Assembly (NCBI GenBank): GCA_016198805.1
Contig: JACQHU010000152.1
Location: forward strand, 1-15,840
From: Armatimonadota bacterium
Lineage (GTDB): Bacteria; Sysuimicrobiota; Sysuimicrobiia; Sysuimicrobiales; Humicultoraceae
Length of the DNA: 15,840 nt
Direction of reading: 5' to 3'
Part shown: one piece after another, positions 12,883 through 15,840 of the stretch
Layout: each line of letters starts with the position of its first letter
Numbering within the stretch: the first letter of the stretch is position 1
The notes under the pieces: model-generated
Told to the model about the DNA's origin: nothing
Seen by the model: only the letters and a program-made list of their open reading frames with translations
The model's database searches: none
Position numbers and translations under genes: made by a program

Positions 12883-15387
12883 CTAGGCCGGGACCTCCTG
12901 GATTTCGTACGCTTCGATCAGGTCGCGTTCCTTGATGTCGTTGAACCGTTCGAGCCCGATCCCGCACTCGAATCCTTCCGTCACTTCGCGGACGTCCTCC
13001 TTGAACCGACGCAGGGACCCGATGCGGCCCTGGTGCACGACCACGCCGTCGCGGATCAGCCGCGCCAGCGCGCCCCGCACGATCCGGCCGCCGGTTACGT
13101 AGGACCCCGCCACCACCCCAAGCCGCGAGATTGCAAACGTCTGCCGCACGTCGGCCTGGCCGATTGTGACCTCCTGGACTTTGGGCGCCACCAGGCCCTT
13201 CTGCAGCGCGGCCAGGTCGTCCAGGACTTCGTAGATGACCCGGTGGAGGCGGACATCGACGCCCTGTTCTTCCGCGAGCCGTCGGACCTGGGCCTCCGGG
13301 CGCACGTTGAACCCGACGAGCACTGCGCGGCTGGCCGCAGCCAGCATCACGTCGGATTCGGTCACGTTCCCGACCCCCGCGTGCAGGATGAGCAGGCTGA
13401 CTTCGGGCCGGGACAGCTTGGCCACGGCGGCCTGCAGCGCCTCCACCGACCCGTGGGCGTCGGCCTTGATGATCAACCGGAGTTCCTTGGGACCCTCCGC
13501 CGTTTCCTCGGCCACGGCGCGGCGCGCGACGGTCTGCTCGGCGGCGCGTCGCCGTTCGCGGCGTTCCTCGGCCACGGCCTTCGCCATCCGCTCGTCGCGC
13601 ACCACCTCAAGCAGGGCGCCGGCCGATGGCACGTCGACCAGGCCCACGACCTCGACCGGCACCGACGGCGTCGCGCGGTCCATGCGCTGGCCTCGCGCGT
13701 CGAGCATGGCGCGCACGCGGCAGTGCGTCTCGCCCACCACGATGGCATCACCAACCTTCAGGTGACCCTCCTGGACGAGGACGGTTGCCACGGGGCCACG
13801 ACCCTTGTCCAGCCGCGCCTCGATCACGGTGCCTCGTGCCGGCCGATCGACCTCTGCGCGCAGTTCTTGCAGGTCGGCGACCAGGAGGATCATCTCCAGC
13901 AGGTGGTCCAGTCCGGTGCGCTGGCGGGCCGATACGGGCACCGTGATGGTGTCGCCGCCCCACTCCTCCGGGACGAGCCCCAGTTCGGCCAGCCCCTGCT
14001 TCACGCGATCGGGGTTGGCCTGGGACAGGTCGATCTTGTTGATGGCCACCACGATCGGGACGCCCGCCGCCTTGGCGTGGTTGATGGCCTCGACGGTTTG
14101 GGGCATGACCCCGTCGTCGGCGGCCACCACCAGCACCGCGATATCGGTCACCTGGGCCCCGCGCGCCCGGAGCGCGGTGAAGGCCTCGTGGCCGGGGGTG
14201 TCGATGAAGACCACCTGCCGGCCGCCCACCTCAACCACCGACGCCCCGATGTGCTGCGTGATGCCGCCGAACTCTGCTTCCGCTACCTTTGTTTGCCGGA
14301 TGGCGTCCAGCAACGTGGTCTTGCCGTGGTCCACGTGTCCCATCACCGTCACCACCGGCGGGCGCGGGACGGCGCCCTCGCCGGCCGCCACGGTGAGGCG
14401 CTCGATCTTCGGCGCCGCCGGCCCGGCCTTCGCTGCGCCATCGGTGCGGATCACCAGGGTGCCGAACGACTCCGCCACTTTCTGTGCCAGGTCGAGCGGG
14501 AGCTGCTGGTTGATACCGGCAAGCACGCCCTGATCCAGCAGCCGACGAACGATCTCTCCAGTCGGCACCCTCAGGCGCGCGGCCAGATCCCCGACGCTGA
14601 CCGGGCCGGCCAGTTCGATCTCGCTGGCTGCGGTCGGTGCCGCCTCCTCCTGGACTGCCTCGACCGGCCGGACCGGAGTTCTCCGACGCCGGACCAGGCG
14701 GCGCATGGGACGGCGGGGCGGGATTTGCGGCCGGCCAGCAGGACGCCTCTCCTCGACCGGTGTCGGACGCCGCCGCTCGGGTGCGCGTGGAGGAGCGGGC
14801 GCTTTCGGCGCTTCGGTGGTGACACCTGCCAGGCTGGCCAGATCTCTCAGGGGCTCGCGGGGAGGCTCGCGACGCGGCGGCTTCACTGGTTCGATCCGCA
14901 CCGCCCCCGGTGGTGCCTCCGGAGCAGGACGCGCCGGAACCTTGGGAGGTGCCGAAGGAGCAGCAGCGGCCGGTGTCGCGGGCGCAGCGGCAGCGGCCGC
15001 CGGGGCCTGCGCCGCCGGGCGCATGACGACCTTCGGCGCCTCCTCAGCAGGCCGGGTTTCGACGACCTTCGGCGCTTCTGCCGGGGGGGCGGCCTCAACG
15101 GGTGCAGGCGGAGGCGTGATCTTCCGCACGCCCAGGATGCGTTCTCCGGTCGGCGTGCGGGCCTCCGGTCGCGCAGGCACGGGCGGGACCGCGGGCTGCA
15201 CTGCCGGCGCCGCAGCCCTCTTCCCCTTGGCCGGCCGCGTGGCCGCGACATGCATGCGGATCCGCTCCTCGGCCGCGACGGTCAGGCTGCCGCTATGGCT
15301 CCTGACCGGCACCTTGAGCTGGGCCAGGACATCCATCAGCTCCTTGGTGGTCAGGCCGAGTTCTTTTGCCAGTTCGTAAACCCGCAT
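12883..15387 (-). CDS. infB: Translation initiation factor IF-2
   Basis: GTPase that delivers fMet-tRNA to the 30S subunit and promotes subunit joining. The product is 834 residues. An IF2_N domain (1-50) is followed by a long low-complexity linker (about 50-250): Ala/Pro-rich first, with a short internal duplication (EAPKVV at 104-109 and 116-121), then Arg-rich (201-240). A second IF2_N domain spans about 259-310. The G domain shows GHVDHGKT (350-357), GGITQHIGA (374-382), DTPGHEAF (396-403), NKID (450-453) and SA (486-487). Beta-barrel domain II (about 518-600), the IF-2 core domain III (about 635-745) and the tRNA-binding C domain follow, ending EIQEVPA. The ATG at 15387 has GAGGAGG (15395-15401) 7 nt before it, overlapping the ylxR TGA stop, so the two are coupled. 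The linker is of normal length for a high-GC bacterium. Confidence 0.98.
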   Translation of the reverse strand: MRVYELAKELGLTTKELMDVLAQLKVPVRSHSGSLTVAAEERIRMHVAATRPAKGKRAAAPAVQPAVPPVPARPEARTPTGERILGVRKITPPPAPVEAAPPAEAPKVVETRPAEEAPKVVMRPAAQAPAAAAAAPATPAAAAPSAPPKVPARPAPEAPPGAVRIEPVKPPRREPPREPLRDLASLAGVTTEAPKAPAPPRAPERRRPTPVEERRPAGRPQIPPRRPMRRLVRRRRTPVRPVEAVQEEAAPTAASEIELAGPVSVGDLAARLRVPTGEIVRRLLDQGVLAGINQQLPLDLAQKVAESFGTLVIRTDGAAKAGPAAPKIERLTVAAGEGAVPRPPVVTVMGHVDHGKTTLLDAIRQTKVAEAEFGGITQHIGASVVEVGGRQVVFIDTPGHEAFTALRARGAQVTDIAVLVVAADDGVMPQTVEAINHAKAAGVPIVVAINKIDLSQANPDRVKQGLAELGLVPEEWGGDTITVPVSARQRTGLDHLLEMILLVADLQELRAEVDRPARGTVIEARLDKGRGPVATVLVQEGHLKVGDAIVVGETHCRVRAMLDARGQRMDRATPSVPVEVVGLVDVPSAGALLEVVRDERMAKAVAEERRERRRAAEQTVARRAVAEETAEGPKELRLIIKADAHGSVEALQAAVAKLSRPEVSLLILHAGVGNVTESDVMLAAASRAVLVGFNVRPEAQVRRLAEEQGVDVRLHRVIYEVLDDLAALQKGLVAPKVQEVTIGQADVRQTFAISRLGVVAGSYVTGGRIVRGALARLIRDGVVVHQGRIGSLRRFKEDVREVTEGFECGIGLERFNDIKERDLIEAYEIQEVPA

Positions 15388-15399
15388 GCACCAGCCTCC

Positions 15400-15690
15400 T
15401 CAAACCTTGCCAGGGACGTGCGTCCTGCGGGCCACGGCCGCCCGCAGCTCTTCGACCACGGCGGGCGGGACCGGCACGTCCAGCGCGTGCTGGAGCCGTC
15501 CTTCGCGCACGGCGATCTCTGCGCAGTCAGCCGTCGGACAGATGTAGGCGCCGCGCCCGGACACCTTGCCCGTGGTATCCACGCGCACGTCGCCGGCCGG
15601 CGTGCGGACGACCCGCACCAGTTCCCGCTTCGGCCCCATCGTGCGGCAGGCCACACACTGGCGCTGAGGAACGTGTCGGACTCTCGGCAT
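15400..15690 (-). CDS. rnpM: RnpM/YlxR family RNA-binding protein (DUF448)
   Basis: Small RNA-binding protein encoded between nusA and infB; the Bacillus member (YlxR, renamed RnpM) has been reported to bind and modulate RNase P. The product is 96 residues. The signature QRQCVACR (9-16) lies near the N terminus, followed by KRELVRVVRTPAGDVRVD and the second signature SGRGAYICP, with a further Cys three residues on. The frame is open upstream to a GTG at 15732, but this would overlap nusA by 26 nt; the ATG at 15690 begins MPRVRHVPQR and lies 16 nt after the nusA stop. No strong ribosome site precedes it, so coupling to nusA is likely. Its stop TGA is part of the infB ribosome site. The L7Ae-like ylxQ that follows it in Bacillus is absent here. 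Confidence 0.92.
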   Translation of the reverse strand: MPRVRHVPQRQCVACRTMGPKRELVRVVRTPAGDVRVDTTGKVSGRGAYICPTADCAEIAVREGRLQHALDVPVPPAVVEELRAAVARRTHVPGKV

Positions 15691-15706
15691 CGCCGCCCGG
15701 ATCCCG

Positions 15707-15840
15707 CTACGCGGGCTTCTCCTCCGGCGCACCGGTCGTCACCGCCGGCTCGGCGGAGGGTGCCGGCTCCGCAGCCGCTACCGGCTCCTCTTCCGGGAGA
15801 TCGACGAAGATTTTCTGCGCCTCGATCTCCTTGATCTGCG
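15707..15840 (-). CDS. nusA: C-terminal end of NusA (runs off the window)
   Basis: Only the last 43 codons are inside the window. They read IKEIEAQKIFVDLPEEE and then an Ala/Pro/Glu-rich acidic tail ending EEKPA and a TAG stop. There is no diagnostic domain in this piece; acidic tails after the last KH domain are common in NusA, the transcription elongation and antitermination factor. The call rests mainly on position directly before rnpM-infB, where nusA lies in most bacteria. Reading the KH2 domain in the neighbouring sequence would settle it. Confidence 0.75.
   Translation of the reverse strand, partial: QIKEIEAQKIFVDLPEEEPVAAAEPAPSAEPAVTTGAPEEKPA

Noticed and set aside
14990..15080. Tandem repeat within infB
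   Set aside because: A short Ala/Pro peptide duplication (EAPKVV twice) in the low-complexity linker of IF2; normal for this region and noted under infB.
12790..15834. Plus-strand open frame of 1014 codons opposite infB, rnpM and nusA
   Set aside because: Its codons are the antisense of confidently identified genes. The translation is His/Arg/Gly/Asp-rich with no recognisable domain, and it spans several gene boundaries. Stop codons are rare opposite GC-rich coding DNA.
1..15840. Mobile element, phage, toxin-antitoxin, CRISPR or biosynthetic cluster
   Set aside because: No transposase, integrase, terminal repeats, regular repeats or accessory genes; every gene is a conserved housekeeping gene on one strand.

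Overview
This window is a GC-rich (by eye about two-thirds G+C) stretch of bacterial chromosome carrying sixteen genes, all on the minus strand and almost without gaps. Read in the direction of transcription (right to left) they are: nusA (C-terminal end only), rnpM/ylxR, infB, ylxP (DUF503), rbfA, nrnA-type DHH phosphoesterase, truB, ribF, rpsO, pnp, an M16 zinc peptidase (mlpA/ymxG-like), dapB, asd, dapA, uppP and ftsK (N-terminal half, running off the left edge). No mobile element, CRISPR array, tRNA, rRNA or sign of recent transfer was seen.

The order closely follows the conserved nusA-infB-rbfA-truB-ribF-rpsO-pnp-M16-asd-dapA-ftsK/spoIIIE segment of Bacillus and other Firmicutes and related 'Terrabacteria'. 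Several members expected in a Bacillus-type cluster are absent: ylxQ (L7Ae-like), the polysaccharide-deacetylase-like ylxY, ymxH, the dipicolinate synthase genes dpaA/dpaB (spoVFA/B) and the aspartokinase dapG. dapB and uppP are present instead. The high GC content and missing sporulation genes suggest a non-spore-forming, GC-rich relative of this group, possibly an uncultured lineage such as Armatimonadota or a Sysuimicrobiota-type phylum. That placement is inference; the sequence alone does not fix the phylum.

Region 1 (15840 to about 9356) is a translation and RNA-metabolism operon: transcription elongation (NusA), an RNase P-associated RNA-binding protein (RnpM/YlxR), initiation (IF2), 30S maturation (RbfA), nanoRNA/nucleotide turnover (NrnA), tRNA pseudouridylation (TruB) and FAD synthesis (RibF). 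Junctions are tight: rbfA/nrnA overlap by 41 nt, nrnA/truB by 14 nt and truB/ribF by the ATGA tetranucleotide. Region 2 (about 9355 to 6585) starts with the only long AT-rich intergenic patch, which holds a credible promoter and a structured leader in front of rpsO-pnp. Region 3 (6561 to 1) contains the M16 peptidase, three consecutive lysine/diaminopimelate pathway enzymes (Asd, DapA, DapB), the undecaprenyl-diphosphate phosphatase UppP and the DNA translocase FtsK, linking cell-wall precursor supply with division.

The window is essentially ordinary housekeeping DNA. The points most worth a second look are small: a leader upstream of rpsO with two mutually exclusive pairings involving the Shine-Dalgarno sequence, a ylxP gene whose family-expected start has no ATG/GTG/TTG codon, and a few substitutions at or beside conserved active-site motifs (NrnA E85, Asd Cys-Cys, RibF motif). 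No new biological system was found.
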